NCBI RefSeq assembly: GCF_000758605.1
Contig: NZ_CP009282.1
Coordinates: 2,542,001 to 2,606,000 of the forward strand
From: Paenibacillus sp. FSL R5-0912
GTDB taxonomy: Bacteria > Bacillota > Bacilli > Paenibacillales > Paenibacillaceae
Length of the DNA stretch: 64,000 nucleotides
Direction: 5' to 3'
The notes beneath the pieces were generated by a model. That model saw nothing but the letters and a program-made list of their open reading frames with translations. It had not been told where the DNA came from and did no database searches. Both the position numbers and the translations under genes were made by a program. Shown piece by piece: positions 50,803 to 60,944 of the stretch (its first letter is position 1; each line of letters begins with the position of its first letter).

Positions 50803-52467
50803 ATGAATGTTGCTAAAAGGAAGCTAGCTCTGCTGTTGCCGGTCCTGACACTGCTCGTTACACTGGTGTCCGCCTGTGGAGGGTCAAACAATAATGGAGG
50901 CAACGCCGCTGAACCATCGGCCTCTTCGGGTGCTCAGAGTGAGACGGCTGCTCCTGTAGAAGGAAGCCGGTCCGTTGGCGGCCTCCAGGTGCCGATTGTG
51001 GCGGACAAGCTGGAGCTGTCCCTTTGGTCCCCAAGCGGGGGGAATTTCCGGGGAACCGATTTTAATGAGAAGTACTCCTTTCAGCAAATGGAAGAGAACA
51101 CCAACATTCATATCAACTTTCAGCACAGTACAGAAGCCAGCGCAGAAGCATTCAGTCTGCTGATGTCCTCCGGCAAGCTTCCGGATATTATCTATAACGA
51201 TCTGTGGGGGACGGACTCCGGCAAATACGGCGCTCAGGGAGCGCTCCTTCCACTGGAAGATCTGATTGAGCAATACGCACCAAACTTCAAAAAGCTCCTT
51301 GATGACCACCCGGATATCCGGGGACAAATCACTTCGCCTGAAGGGCATATCTATTATCTGCCGAACCTCGTACTCGATTCCCAGGATTTGACCCAAATGT
51401 TCCCTCAGGTCCGCAGTGACTGGGTGGAGAAGCTGGGACTCCAGATGCCGCAAACTACAGAAGACTGGTATAACATGCTTAAAGCCTTTAGGGAGCAGGA
51501 TCCCAATGGTAATGGCAAAAAAGATGAAATTCCGCTCGTCACCGTCAATCTGGAGAACATTATGATGCTGTTCGCACCGGCTTTTGGTGTTGAATACGGG
51601 TTCTTCGTGGATAACGGTGAAGTGAAATTCGGGCCTAATGATCCGCGGTTCAAGGATGTGGTTGCCTATCTGAACCGTCTATATGAAGAACAGCTTCTGG
51701 ACCCGAACTATCTGGTGGACACAACGTTCCAGACGCTGACCGAGAAGGTGACTACGGATGTGGCCGGTGCCTGGTTCGGCTGGTCGGGGTCCTACATGGG
51801 GAACTTCACAACGCTGATGGAAGGCAAGCATGACACCTTCAAAATTGCAGCAGCCATTCCTCCAAAGGGGCCGGGCGGTGATCAGCGCCATGTCTCCTTC
51901 CGCTGGCAGGCTGCGGCCCATGGACTTGCTGTATCTTCGAAGACTGCACATCCCCAAGAAGTGATGAAGTGGCTGGACTACCAGTATTCTGAAGAAGGCA
52001 TTCTGCTGAACAATTTCGGGGTGGAAGGCAAGTCTTATGATCTGGTGAACGGCGAGCCGGTATATAAGGAAGAGGTTACTCATCCTACCAACGGGTTGAC
52101 CAATACGCAGGAGCTGCTGAACCATACCATCGGCGGCGGAAGCTGGGCTACAGTGGCTGATACCCGTTATGCCGAACAGATCCGTGAAGCGAACGGACAA
52201 ACGGAGAATCCGCTGGAGATTTACAAGGATTATATTGACTTTGACGCGAAGCTGCCGCCCGTACAATTCACGGCTGAAGAAAATGAAATTGTGGTTCCGC
52301 TTATGGCTGACATTCAGACTTATGTGGCTGAAACGATCAATGCTCAGATTATGGGACGCCAGAGCTTCGATGATTATGACAAAGTCATGAAGCAGCTGGA
52401 ACAAATGGGGATTGGTGAGGTGCTGAAGCAGTACCAAGCTGCATATGAGCGTTTTAAAGGAAAATAA
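50803..52467 (+). CDS. Sugar ABC transporter substrate-binding lipoprotein (LplA-like)
   Basis: 554 residues. Signal peptide with lipobox LVSACGG, Ala/Ser/Gly-rich tether, then a large type 1 binding fold (LELSLWSPSGGNFRGTDFNEKYSFQQMEENTNIHINFQHST..., PDIIYNDLWGTDSG). Length over 500 residues and permease partners identify the LplA/YtcQ group that feeds carbohydrates or rhamnogalacturonan-derived oligosaccharides; the ligand is not known. First gene of the operon. Confidence 0.9.
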   Translation: MNVAKRKLALLLPVLTLLVTLVSACGGSNNNGGNAAEPSASSGAQSETAAPVEGSRSVGGLQVPIVADKLELSLWSPSGGNFRGTDFNEKYSFQQMEENTNIHINFQHSTEASAEAFSLLMSSGKLPDIIYNDLWGTDSGKYGAQGALLPLEDLIEQYAPNFKKLLDDHPDIRGQITSPEGHIYYLPNLVLDSQDLTQMFPQVRSDWVEKLGLQMPQTTEDWYNMLKAFREQDPNGNGKKDEIPLVTVNLENIMMLFAPAFGVEYGFFVDNGEVKFGPNDPRFKDVVAYLNRLYEEQLLDPNYLVDTTFQTLTEKVTTDVAGAWFGWSGSYMGNFTTLMEGKHDTFKIAAAIPPKGPGGDQRHVSFRWQAAAHGLAVSSKTAHPQEVMKWLDYQYSEEGILLNNFGVEGKSYDLVNGEPVYKEEVTHPTNGLTNTQELLNHTIGGGSWATVADTRYAEQIREANGQTENPLEIYKDYIDFDAKLPPVQFTAEENEIVVPLMADIQTYVAETINAQIMGRQSFDDYDKVMKQLEQMGIGEVLKQYQAAYERFKGK

Positions 52468-52574
52468 GCGGAGCAGGGCTGTCTGTCTTAGCCGGGCGGG
52501 CTGCGGAAATTCCGGCAGCCTCCTGGCACTAAGATAACCGGTACCCTCGCCTCTGTCCGGGAAAGGAGCCCCCT

Positions 52575-53540
52575 ATGGCAGTACCCGTAAATGCAATCAA
52601 GGCCAAAGGCAGGAAACAGCAGACGAAACGGAGTTCCCTTTCGCTGAAGCGTATGATGGCTAACCGTTATCTCTATCTCATGCTGCTGCCCACTGTGCTG
52701 TATTTCCTCATCTTTGAATACAAACCGATGTACGGGGCGATAATCGCCTTCAAAGATTTCAATCCTTTCGCAGGTGTGGCCGGCAGCCCCTGGGTGGGCT
52801 TCAAAAATTTCGAGAAGTTTTTTGAGAGCTATTATTTCTTCCGTTTGCTGAAGAACACCTTCCTAATGAGCTTTTATTCGCTGTTGTTCATTTTTCCGGC
52901 TTCGCTGGTCTTTGCGCTTTTGCTTAATGAGCTGCGGATCAAAAAGCTGAAGTCCTTCCTGCAGACGGTGTCATATCTGCCGCATTTCATTTCACTAATT
53001 GTCATCTGCGGTATGATAATTGACTTCACGAAGCCCGGAGGCATTATCAACAGCCTGCTGCTCGGCATGGGAATCATCTCTGAGCCGATTCAGTTTCTGA
53101 TCCTGCCGGAGTGGTTCCGCACCATTTATGTCGGTTCAGGCATGTGGCAGAGCCTGGGCTGGAACTCTATCATCTATCTTGCAGCCTTGTCCGGCATTAA
53201 CCCAAGCCTCTATGAGGCTGCAGTTGTGGACGGGGCCGGGCGCTGGAAGCAGCTTACCCACATTACACTGCCGGGAATTCTGCCCACAGTGCTGATCCTG
53301 TTGATTCTGAATGTCGGGACCCTGCTGAATGTGGGCTGGGACAAAATTATATTGCTGTATAATCCGGGAACCTACGTCACGGCAGACGTCATCTCCACCT
53401 TTGTCTACAGACGCGGTGTCATGGAAGCCGATTACAGCTTCTCGGCGGCGGTGGGACTGTTCAACTCCGTGATCAACTTTACGCTGCTGGTGCTGGCGAA
53501 CCGGATCAGCCGGAAGACCACCGAGAGCAGCTTATGGTGA
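52575..53540 (+). CDS. Sugar ABC transporter permease (LplB-like)
   Basis: 321 residues, six membrane segments. N-terminal basic stretch, then NRYLYLMLLPTVLYFLIFEYKPMYGAIIAFKDFNPFAG typical of LplB/YteP; EAA loop EAAVVDGAGRWKQLTHITLPGI. No ATPase gene is present in the operon; such systems use a shared MsmX-type ATPase encoded elsewhere. Confidence 0.92.
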   Translation: MAVPVNAIKAKGRKQQTKRSSLSLKRMMANRYLYLMLLPTVLYFLIFEYKPMYGAIIAFKDFNPFAGVAGSPWVGFKNFEKFFESYYFFRLLKNTFLMSFYSLLFIFPASLVFALLLNELRIKKLKSFLQTVSYLPHFISLIVICGMIIDFTKPGGIINSLLLGMGIISEPIQFLILPEWFRTIYVGSGMWQSLGWNSIIYLAALSGINPSLYEAAVVDGAGRWKQLTHITLPGILPTVLILLILNVGTLLNVGWDKIILLYNPGTYVTADVISTFVYRRGVMEADYSFSAAVGLFNSVINFTLLVLANRISRKTTESSLW

Positions 53541-53623
53541 GGGGAGCTATGCTTCCGAAGCAAGTTTAATTGCGCTGTTCACACAGGAAATATAGCTCCA
53601 TTAAACTCTTAGGAGGGAAGACA

Positions 53624-54502
53624 GTGGTCATCAAACGCAGCATTCCGGAACTGATATTTGACAGCTGCAATGTTCTGTTCCTAATCTTCTGTTCCTTCCT
53701 GTTCCTGTATCCCATGTGGTATGTACTGGTATCCTCATTCAGTGATGCGCATGCCATCGCCGCCGGCGAGATCAGCTTCTGGCCGAAGGGCTTCAATGTG
53801 GATGCTTATAAGCTGGTTTTTGAGGACCAGCGGATCTGGACTGCTTACGGGAATACGTTCATTTATGTTATCGCGGGCACTTTTATCAATTTGGTTCTAA
53901 CTACACTTGGAGCTTATCCGCTGTCCAGAAGGAATCTGGAGGGGCGCAGCCTGATTATGGCGTTCATCGTATTTACGATGTTCTTCAGCGGGGGGCTGAT
54001 TCCTGCCTATCTGAATGTGCGTGAGCTCGGAATGTACGATACAAGATGGGCGCTGCTGCTGCCGGGTGCGGTCAGTGCCTTTAACCTGATCGTGATGCGG
54101 ACCTTCTTCCAGTCCATACCGGAGAGTCTGGTGGAATCGGCCAAAATCGACGGTGCCCATGACTTCCGCATTCTGCTGCGGATTGTACTGCCGTTATCAA
54201 TGCCTGTACTGGCGGTAATGACACTGTTCTATGCGGTGGGACACTGGAACAGCTGGTTCTCGGCGATGATTTATTTGCAGGACCGTGATCTGTTTCCGCT
54301 GCAGCTGATTTTGCGGGAAATTCTGATTCAGTCCTCCGCGCAGAATATGCTGGCCGGTGTTACACAGGATGAGGTGTTCCGCATCAGTGAATCTATCAAG
54401 TTCGCGACGATTATTATCGCAACGGTGCCTATTCTGATGATCTATCCGTTTTTGCAGAAGTATTTCGTCAAAGGCGTCATGATCGGGGCACTGAAAGAGT
54501 AA
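53624..54502 (+). CDS. Sugar ABC transporter permease (YtcP-like)
   Basis: 292 residues from GTG 53624 with AGGAGGG 6 nt upstream; an in-frame start at 53570 would lack a ribosome site. Six membrane segments; N-terminal FLFLYPMWYVLVSSFSDAHAI, EAA loop ESAKIDGAHDFRILLRIVLP, C-terminal QKYFVKGVMIGALKE as in YtcP/LplC. Pairs with the permease 83 bp upstream. Confidence 0.92.
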   Translation: MVIKRSIPELIFDSCNVLFLIFCSFLFLYPMWYVLVSSFSDAHAIAAGEISFWPKGFNVDAYKLVFEDQRIWTAYGNTFIYVIAGTFINLVLTTLGAYPLSRRNLEGRSLIMAFIVFTMFFSGGLIPAYLNVRELGMYDTRWALLLPGAVSAFNLIVMRTFFQSIPESLVESAKIDGAHDFRILLRIVLPLSMPVLAVMTLFYAVGHWNSWFSAMIYLQDRDLFPLQLILREILIQSSAQNMLAGVTQDEVFRISESIKFATIIIATVPILMIYPFLQKYFVKGVMIGALKE

Positions 54503-54591
54503 ACGGGTAAGGGAGCAGAAACAGAGCATAAATAGAGAAAACAACATTCGCACCGTAATCTGCGCGAAGCAGTCGGGAGGAGAGAGGCTAT

Positions 54592-55647
54592 ATGAAGGCG
54601 GTACTATCCCAGAATGGTGAAATTAACGTGGCTGATATTCCCGCTCCGGTGCTGGAGGACGGATTCGTGCTCGTTGAGACTGAATATTCGGCCATCAGTC
54701 CCGGAACAGAAATGATGATGAATGGTGCTCACCGCCCGAAACCCATAGTTCTCGGATATAGTGCAGTAGGGATCATCCGGTCCCGGGGACGGGGAATGGA
54801 GCATTGGCCAGTTGGACAGCGGGTGGCCTGTTATGGGGGGCCTTATGCGAAACACGCGGAATGGCTGCTGATGCCACAGCATCTAATGGTGCCGGTTCCG
54901 GAGCATGTCAGTCCGGTGGAAGCGTCAACGGTGGGTCTTGGAGCCATCGCAGTGCATGCTGTAAGGCAGGCTGACCTGCAGTTCGGCGAGACGCTGGTGC
55001 TGATTGGAGCAGGGATTCTCGGCCAGCTGATTGCGCAAATTGCCAGGGCTGCCGGCTGCCGGGTCATCGTCTATGATCTGCTTGAAGCGCGCTGCAGCAT
55101 CGCTGAGAGCCTGGGCATCCGCCACATTGCAGTGAGTCCGGAGCAGGTCAGCTCGCATCTGGAACATTTGACGGCGGGAATGGGAGCGGATGCCGTAATG
55201 ATCTGTGCCGGGGGCAAGTCCGGCGGGCTTGTCGATCAGGCGCTGGAATGGGTGAGGAACCAGGGGAAGGTGCTGCTGGTCGGAGATGTGAGGGCGGACT
55301 TCTCGCGGGAGCTGATGTTCGGGAAGGAAGCGCAGGTACTGATCTCCAGAGCAGGCGGTCCGGGCCGTTACGATCCTGTCTATGAAAAGCAAGGGATTGA
55401 TTATCCTTATGGCTACGTCCGCTGGACCGAAGGACGCAACATGGCGGAATACATCCGGCTGATCGCTGAAGGCGATATTCAGGTTGGACCGCTGATCAGC
55501 AAGGTGTTCCCCCTGGAGCGTTCAGCCGATGCGTTCTTACAGTATGCTCAATCTCCGGCAGAGCTGCTGGGGGCGGTGCTTGCTTATCCTGTAACCGGTG
55601 TTCAGGAGGCGGAGCCCGCTGCAGCCCAAGCCCGGGAGGGGCAATAA
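54592..55647 (+). CDS. MDR-superfamily oxidoreductase lacking the zinc site
   Basis: 351 residues. Medium-chain dehydrogenase fold with the nucleotide-binding GAGILGQLIAQIA and AGGKSGG. Where zinc enzymes have GHE, this protein has GYS (VLGYSAVGIIRSRG), and no structural four-Cys lobe is present, so it is likely zinc-independent. The GYS motif recalls the MDR half of bi-domain MDR/Gfo-Idh oxidoreductases found in sugar clusters, and Gfo/Idh genes are nearby. GGGAGGAG precedes the ATG. Confidence 0.8.
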   Translation: MKAVLSQNGEINVADIPAPVLEDGFVLVETEYSAISPGTEMMMNGAHRPKPIVLGYSAVGIIRSRGRGMEHWPVGQRVACYGGPYAKHAEWLLMPQHLMVPVPEHVSPVEASTVGLGAIAVHAVRQADLQFGETLVLIGAGILGQLIAQIARAAGCRVIVYDLLEARCSIAESLGIRHIAVSPEQVSSHLEHLTAGMGADAVMICAGGKSGGLVDQALEWVRNQGKVLLVGDVRADFSRELMFGKEAQVLISRAGGPGRYDPVYEKQGIDYPYGYVRWTEGRNMAEYIRLIAEGDIQVGPLISKVFPLERSADAFLQYAQSPAELLGAVLAYPVTGVQEAEPAAAQAREGQ

Positions 55648-55649
55648 TA

Positions 55650-57542
55650 ATGGAGGCGCTGCGGATCGGCGAGCCGCTGAACGGGCTTGCGGTATGGGCA
55701 TCGGCCTATGGCAAGCGGCAGGGGCAGGACCGGATCTATGCCGTATCCTCCGGCAGTCCCTGCATGCTGTTTGTACTTGATCCTACTGGTACCCAGCCGG
55801 TGCAGCAATTCGCGCTGGAAGGCTCGGATCATTGCTGGGGAGTGGTTGCGGCGGCCAGCGGAATCTACATCGGCGGCAGCGGGATTCTATACAGATTTAC
55901 GCATGAACAGGGCATCGAGAACCTGGGGGAGATGATTCCAGGCGAGTTCTACACCTGGCGGCTTGCCGCCGACAACGCAGGCAACATCTATGGAGGCTGC
56001 TATCCGGGCGGCAAAGTCTTTCAATATAACCCGTCCACGGGACAGTTCAGAGATTACGGCGCCATGGTGGACGGAGAGCAATATGCCCGGTGCATGCAAG
56101 CCTTGGAGGGCAAGCTGTACGTGGGGGCCGGAACCCGGTGTCCGCATATTGTGGAACTGGACACAGAGACAGGTGGACGGATTGAGATCAGCCTGCCGGA
56201 AGAGAGCCGCACAGAGCAGCTGGTGTATGATCTGAATATTGTACACAGTAAGCTGATAATTCGGATAACACCGAGTTCGAGATTATATATCTATGATCTG
56301 AAGCTGCGCCGGTGGGAGAATTCTATCGATCATGTAAGTGGACTCAGTGTGTCACCGCCTGACCGTCACGGGAACATCTATTTCATCAAGGATGATGTTC
56401 TGCAGCGTTATGCATTGGCAACGGGCGTTCTTACCCCTACTTCATTTGCCATGCCGGAACCGGCAGGAGACTACGGCTGGCTGGAGGGCCATCCGCTGAA
56501 TCCGCAGGGAAGCTGCCTGGCAGGTATGCACAGGGACGGGACCTGCTGGATCTATGATCCGGAGCATGACCGGCACACGGTCATGGATTTCATGCTGCAG
56601 GGGCAGCCGGTTCACCTGCAGTCCCTGGCCTGGGGGCCGGAAGGGAAATTGTATACCGGCGGTTATTTCGCCGGCGGACTGGCCAGTTACGATCGGGCCA
56701 CCTCGGAAATCATTTCCCGCCGGGGGATCGGGCAGATTGAGGGCATGATGGAAGCCGGTGGCATTATGTATCTGGGAGTGTACCCCAAAGCGAATATTTT
56801 CGCCTATGACCCGTCACGGGCATGGAATCCCGGCCTTAATCCCAGGCTGGCTTTCTCCCTGCAAGGCGAAGAACAGGACCGTGCTTTTGCCTGGACCCGG
56901 GCGGGAGAAGAACTGGCTATCGGAACCGTACCATCCTACGGCCGGCATGGAGGTGCATTAACCCTGCTGCATCCCGGAACCGGGGCGCGTGAAGTGTTCA
57001 GAGGGCTGCTGCCGCAGCAGAGCATCGTGTCATTGGCCGCTGGAAAAGACCTGTTGTTCGCCGGAGGCTCTGTCTGGGGAGGGCTCGGCATAGCGCCGGA
57101 GCGGACGGAAGCGTCCCTGATGATCTGGGATGTGTACACCCGCCGCAAGGTGTGGGAGGGCGTTCCGGTACCGGGAGAAAAGGCCATCCCGGCGCTGGCG
57201 CTGGATGATGAAGGCAAGGTATGGGGACTCACTGCAGGGCTGCTCTTCCTGTTTAATCCGTTCACGCTGGAGACTGAAAGGACGATTCGGGTATGCCCGG
57301 CGGATTGGGAAGGAATGACCCACTTCTGGCGGGGAGGCAACGAGCTGCTGTACAGGGAAGGCATATTGTATGGGACCGCAATGAAAACCCTGTTCCAATA
57401 TGATGTGCGCCAGGACAGGCTTGAGCTGCTGGACGACGATGCCCGGCTGCTTGCGGTGGACGGCGAAGGGGAACTGTTTTTTGCCAGGTCAACCGCGCTG
57501 TACCGGATGCAGGCCTTGACGGCAAGTCAGGAGGAATCATGA
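55650..57542 (+). CDS. Cytoplasmic beta-propeller protein
   Basis: 630 residues, no signal peptide. At least ten repeats of ~45 residues with GxIYxGxxxxGxLxxYDxxTG character (for example GNIYGGCYPGGKVFQYNPSTGQFRDYGAM, LYTGGYFAGGLASYDRATSEI, IMYLGVYPKANIFAYDPSR) indicate one or two propellers of PQQ/SMP-30-like type. It may be a lactonase or lyase for the imported sugar, or a binding scaffold; no catalytic residue can be named. Starts 2 bp after the MDR stop and overlaps the next gene by 4 bp. Confidence 0.65.
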   Translation: MEALRIGEPLNGLAVWASAYGKRQGQDRIYAVSSGSPCMLFVLDPTGTQPVQQFALEGSDHCWGVVAAASGIYIGGSGILYRFTHEQGIENLGEMIPGEFYTWRLAADNAGNIYGGCYPGGKVFQYNPSTGQFRDYGAMVDGEQYARCMQALEGKLYVGAGTRCPHIVELDTETGGRIEISLPEESRTEQLVYDLNIVHSKLIIRITPSSRLYIYDLKLRRWENSIDHVSGLSVSPPDRHGNIYFIKDDVLQRYALATGVLTPTSFAMPEPAGDYGWLEGHPLNPQGSCLAGMHRDGTCWIYDPEHDRHTVMDFMLQGQPVHLQSLAWGPEGKLYTGGYFAGGLASYDRATSEIISRRGIGQIEGMMEAGGIMYLGVYPKANIFAYDPSRAWNPGLNPRLAFSLQGEEQDRAFAWTRAGEELAIGTVPSYGRHGGALTLLHPGTGAREVFRGLLPQQSIVSLAAGKDLLFAGGSVWGGLGIAPERTEASLMIWDVYTRRKVWEGVPVPGEKAIPALALDDEGKVWGLTAGLLFLFNPFTLETERTIRVCPADWEGMTHFWRGGNELLYREGILYGTAMKTLFQYDVRQDRLELLDDDARLLAVDGEGELFFARSTALYRMQALTASQEES

Positions 57543-58603
57543 AAATCCTATATTTCTACAAATTTTGCCTGCTGGGCGGAGTCACCACGCAGCTGGCGAA
57601 CAGGCTTAAGTTTCTGCGCGGCCGTGCGGAGGTGCATTTTGCTTTTCTTGAGGACTACGGCGGGGCCGGCGCTTTTGAAGGCTATGCGCATGTCCGTATC
57701 CTCGGAACAACTGATGAAATCAGGAGCTACATTAAGGTGCATGACTTTGACGTAATCATCACCATTGATACCTATGAGCTGTATGAAGCGCTGGGACCGG
57801 CGGAAGAACGGAAGCTGATCATTCACGAGGTGCACACCACCTATGAAGAGCCCTTGCGGATGCTGGCTGAATCCAGGGACAGTCTGCCCTTTCACTATGT
57901 CATCACACCCTCTACCTATATGAAGGAAATGCTGGAGGGAATCGGGATTACAGATGCTTTTCATATTAACAACTGCCTGGATACCGGTCTATTCAGATAT
58001 GAGCCTCTCTCCGGCAAGCGTCCGCCTACGCTATTGTGGGTAGGCAAGCTGGACCGGCATAAAAACTGGGAGTCCTTCATGAACATAGCAGGCAGGCTGA
58101 ATACGCAATTCCCGGACCTGCAGTTCCTGCTTGTCGGCGGTTACACCGCTCCCGAAGAAATTACCGGCAAACTCCGGGCGAGAGTGCAGGAGCTGGGAAT
58201 CCGGCATTTTGAGTGGCTGCCCAAAGTGGATTATGAAGAGATGCACCATTATTATTCTGCGGTTGCCGGGAGTGGCGGGGTGTATGTCAGTACTACCAGC
58301 AATGAATCCTTCGGGATGACTGTGCTTGAGGCGATGGCCTGCCGGTGTCCGGTTGTCGTGCCGGAGGTCGGAGCGTTGCCTGAGCTGCTGGACGATGAGC
58401 TGAGTGTATCGCTGTATGCTTCCGGAAATGAAGAGGAATGTGTCCGGCGTGTGGCCCTGCTGCTCGAACAGAACGCCCTGCGGGAACGCTTGGTGACCTT
58501 GGGCGAGCAGAAGGCAAGAACGGTGTATAGCATTGAAGAGGTTGGAAAAGCATACATGGCGCTGCTGGAACGTTGCGTAAGGGAACGTGCATACCACAGT
58601 TAA
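57539..58603 (+). CDS. Glycosyltransferase, GT4-like (GT-B fold)
   Basis: 354 residues. N-terminal acceptor domain (YFYKFCLLGGVTTQLANRLKFL) and C-terminal donor domain with LLWVGKLDRHKNWESFMNIAGRL and the EX7E motif in NESFGMTVLEAMACRCPVVVPEVG. These features are those of family 4 retaining glycosyltransferases. It overlaps the propeller gene as ATGA and closes the first half of the operon. A sugar-transferring enzyme in an uptake/catabolic cluster is unexpected and suggests coupling of uptake to glycoconjugate synthesis. Confidence 0.88.
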   Translation: MKILYFYKFCLLGGVTTQLANRLKFLRGRAEVHFAFLEDYGGAGAFEGYAHVRILGTTDEIRSYIKVHDFDVIITIDTYELYEALGPAEERKLIIHEVHTTYEEPLRMLAESRDSLPFHYVITPSTYMKEMLEGIGITDAFHINNCLDTGLFRYEPLSGKRPPTLLWVGKLDRHKNWESFMNIAGRLNTQFPDLQFLLVGGYTAPEEITGKLRARVQELGIRHFEWLPKVDYEEMHHYYSAVAGSGGVYVSTTSNESFGMTVLEAMACRCPVVVPEVGALPELLDDELSVSLYASGNEEECVRRVALLLEQNALRERLVTLGEQKARTVYSIEEVGKAYMALLERCVRERAYHS

Positions 58604-58957
58604 TCTACATTGTCCGCAGGCACAAGGGGGCGTTCATTAACTGCTATATAGATTGAACTTAAAAATATACGGAGAGGCGTCATGGGAGTTTGTACTACTA
58701 AATCGTCTGATTTTTACCCCATGATCCGTTTAGTTGTATTTGGTACAACTAATCTGCCTCGCTACCTTGGTTCTGGCCCATTCGGGCAAATTTAGTTGTA
58801 CAGACTGCAGTTATATGATGCAAGCCTCCCTTTTGAGCTTTTTTGATTGTACATTATACAACTATATATAACTATCCCTGAATATCCATTTGGAACGGAA
58901 TACATTAGTTGCTGCAAGTACTAGTTAACCCCAGTCTACGCGGGCGGAGGTGCAGAG
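58604..58957. other. 350-bp gap with TAGTTGTA repeats
   Basis: No gene. TAGTTGTA (58731-58738) and TACAACTA (58744-58751) form a perfect inverted repeat with TTTGG between; TAGTTGTA recurs at 58793-58800, and TTGTA/TACAA pairs occur near 58848-58862. These look like dispersed intergenic repeats or operators. A promoter for the downstream oxidoreductase genes probably lies here. Confidence 0.55.
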
Positions 58958-59863
58958 ATGAAAGAGCTGAACATTGGTATGGTGGGCATGGATACCTCAC
59001 ACAGCAGAATCTATGCTTCGCTGCTGAACCATGCGTCCCATCCGCTGCATGTACCCGGCGGGAGGCTGACTTGCGGGTATGCCGGAGGCTCAGCGGATTT
59101 CCCGTTAAGCGCCTCACGGGTGGAAGCGATCAGCAGGGAGCTGCAGGAGCGCTACGGTGTCGAGCTGGTGTCTTCCATTGCTGAAGTAGCCGAGAGAGCA
59201 GATGCGGTCCTGCTGACTTCTGTAGACGGAAGAGTACACCGTGAACAGTTCGCGGTGCTCGCACCCTACGGCAAGCCGGTGTTCATCGACAAGCCGCTTG
59301 CGGTCACCAGCGCGGATGCCCGGGCCATCATGGAGCTTGCAGCAAGCTATGGGACACCCGTTTTCTCCAGCTCGATGGTCCGGTTCGGCGGCCCGCTGAA
59401 TGCGGCGCTGAAGGATGAGAATGCAGGCTCCATTGTAGGAGCGGACTGCTGCGGTCCGTTCGAGCTGCAGCCGACCCAGCCGGGATTCTTCTGGTACGGC
59501 ATTCATACCGCAGAGATGCTGTACGCGGCACTTGGCGGAGGTTGCATTTCGGTGAGAGCCCAGAGTAATGAAGTCCAGGAATGGGCTGTCGGGCAGTGGA
59601 GTGACGGCCGGATCGGAACCCTGCGCGGCAACGTGACCGGCGGCTCCGATTTCACTGCGGTGCTGCACAGGGAACGGGGCAGCACCGCAGTGAATGCGCT
59701 GGGCGGGCACTATGAGGCAGGCCATCAGAATCTGATGAGGCAGTTTCTGTTGATGGCGGGTGGAGCGCCTCCGCCCGTAAGCCCGGCGGTGACCCTGGAG
59801 CTGATCCGTTTTATTGAAGCGGCTAATGAGAGCAGGGAGACCGGACAGACCGTGCTTCTGTAA
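58958..59863 (+). CDS. Gfo/Idh/MocA-family oxidoreductase (divergent)
   Basis: 301 residues. N-terminal Rossmann part LNIGMVGMDTSHSRIYASLLN replaces the usual GxGxxG by GMDTSH; the DKP motif (PVFIDKPLAVT) replaces EKP. The C-terminal domain is shorter than usual (FFWYGIHTAEMLYAALGGG resembles the GIH active-site segment). Probably an NAD(P)-dependent sugar dehydrogenase or epimerase-like protein. GGAGG lies before the ATG. Confidence 0.82.
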   Translation: MKELNIGMVGMDTSHSRIYASLLNHASHPLHVPGGRLTCGYAGGSADFPLSASRVEAISRELQERYGVELVSSIAEVAERADAVLLTSVDGRVHREQFAVLAPYGKPVFIDKPLAVTSADARAIMELAASYGTPVFSSSMVRFGGPLNAALKDENAGSIVGADCCGPFELQPTQPGFFWYGIHTAEMLYAALGGGCISVRAQSNEVQEWAVGQWSDGRIGTLRGNVTGGSDFTAVLHRERGSTAVNALGGHYEAGHQNLMRQFLLMAGGAPPPVSPAVTLELIRFIEAANESRETGQTVLL

Positions 59864-59942
59864 GGAGCTTAATCGTACCCGAAGATACGGACAGGCCGTT
59901 CTTTTGTAATAAAGAGTTACATTCGGAAAGGGGAGAAACGGA

Positions 59943-60944
59943 ATGCTCAAGACAGCAGTGATCGGCTGCGGCGGGATGGGAAACATTCATGCGGACAGAT
60001 ATATGTCCATGCCTGAGGCTCAGCTTATCGCGGTATGCGATATCAACGGGGAAGCAGCCGAGAGGCTTGGATTGCAGGCAGGTGTGAAGTATTACCTGAC
60101 GGCACAGGAAATGCTCGAACGGGAGAAACCGGAGGTGGTCAGTATAGCTGTACCTACCTATCTGCATGTGTCGATGGTACGGCTGGCAGCGGACTACGGT
60201 GCACATGTGATCTGCGAGAAGCCGCTGGCGCTGACTTCCAGGGAAGCGGAGGAGGCGGTCCGTTACTGCAGCAGTAAAGGTGTCCGGTTATTTGTCGGAC
60301 ATGTGGTCCGCTTCTTCCCCGCCTACAGCCAGCTTGCGGAAGGGATCAGGCAGCATGGCGGGGGAGGGGGCGGGATCTATCATGCCAAGAGAGCAGGCTC
60401 GCATCCCGGCCAGGTTCAGGAATGGTTCCGCGACCCGGCGCTGAGCGGAGGCGTGATTGTGGATCTGATGATTCACGATATCGATTATATCCGCGGGACC
60501 TTTGGCGAAGCGGAGGAGGTGTATGCCTTCGAGCATCGGACGGAGTCGATGAATTATGCTTCCGCGACCTTCCGCTTCGGGAACGGAACCCTTGCTCAGC
60601 TGGAGGCTTTCTGGGGGTATCCGGGCGCGTTTCATACAGCGTTCGAATATGCCGGTGCGGAAGTCATTATCTCGGGCGGAACACCGGACGGGGAGAGCGT
60701 GCATGTCCGGCGGGCAGCTGCCTCTGGGTCTGCTCCGGGGTTCGTGGAGACCCCGGCAAGTGTGCTGCTGAAAGATCCCTATTATGAAGAGCTGGAGCAT
60801 TTCCTGCGGTGCATTGCCAGCGGTGCGGAGCCTAAGGTGACGGCAGAAGATGCCGTTCAGGCTGTACGCTGGGCGGAAGCTGCCGTGAGCTCAGGGGCAA
60901 CCGGACTTCCCGTTAAGCTCGATGCCAAAGGAGGGATTCTATGA
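59943..60944 (+). CDS. Gfo/Idh/MocA-family oxidoreductase
   Basis: 333 residues. Rossmann motif VIGCGGMGNIHADRY, the EKP motif (HVICEKPLALT) with the catalytic lysine, and GGVIVDLMIHDIDYIRGTFG with the DxxxHD segment. Typical NAD(P)-dependent dehydrogenase of inositol or sugar type. It is followed with a 4-bp overlap by another family member. Confidence 0.9.
   Translation: MLKTAVIGCGGMGNIHADRYMSMPEAQLIAVCDINGEAAERLGLQAGVKYYLTAQEMLEREKPEVVSIAVPTYLHVSMVRLAADYGAHVICEKPLALTSREAEEAVRYCSSKGVRLFVGHVVRFFPAYSQLAEGIRQHGGGGGGIYHAKRAGSHPGQVQEWFRDPALSGGVIVDLMIHDIDYIRGTFGEAEEVYAFEHRTESMNYASATFRFGNGTLAQLEAFWGYPGAFHTAFEYAGAEVIISGGTPDGESVHVRRAAASGSAPGFVETPASVLLKDPYYEELEHFLRCIASGAEPKVTAEDAVQAVRWAEAAVSSGATGLPVKLDAKGGIL

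Noticed and set aside
59114..59986. 290-codon minus-strand frame opposite the Gfo/Idh gene
   Set aside because: Shadow of a GC-rich coding strand; the plus strand has the family motifs.
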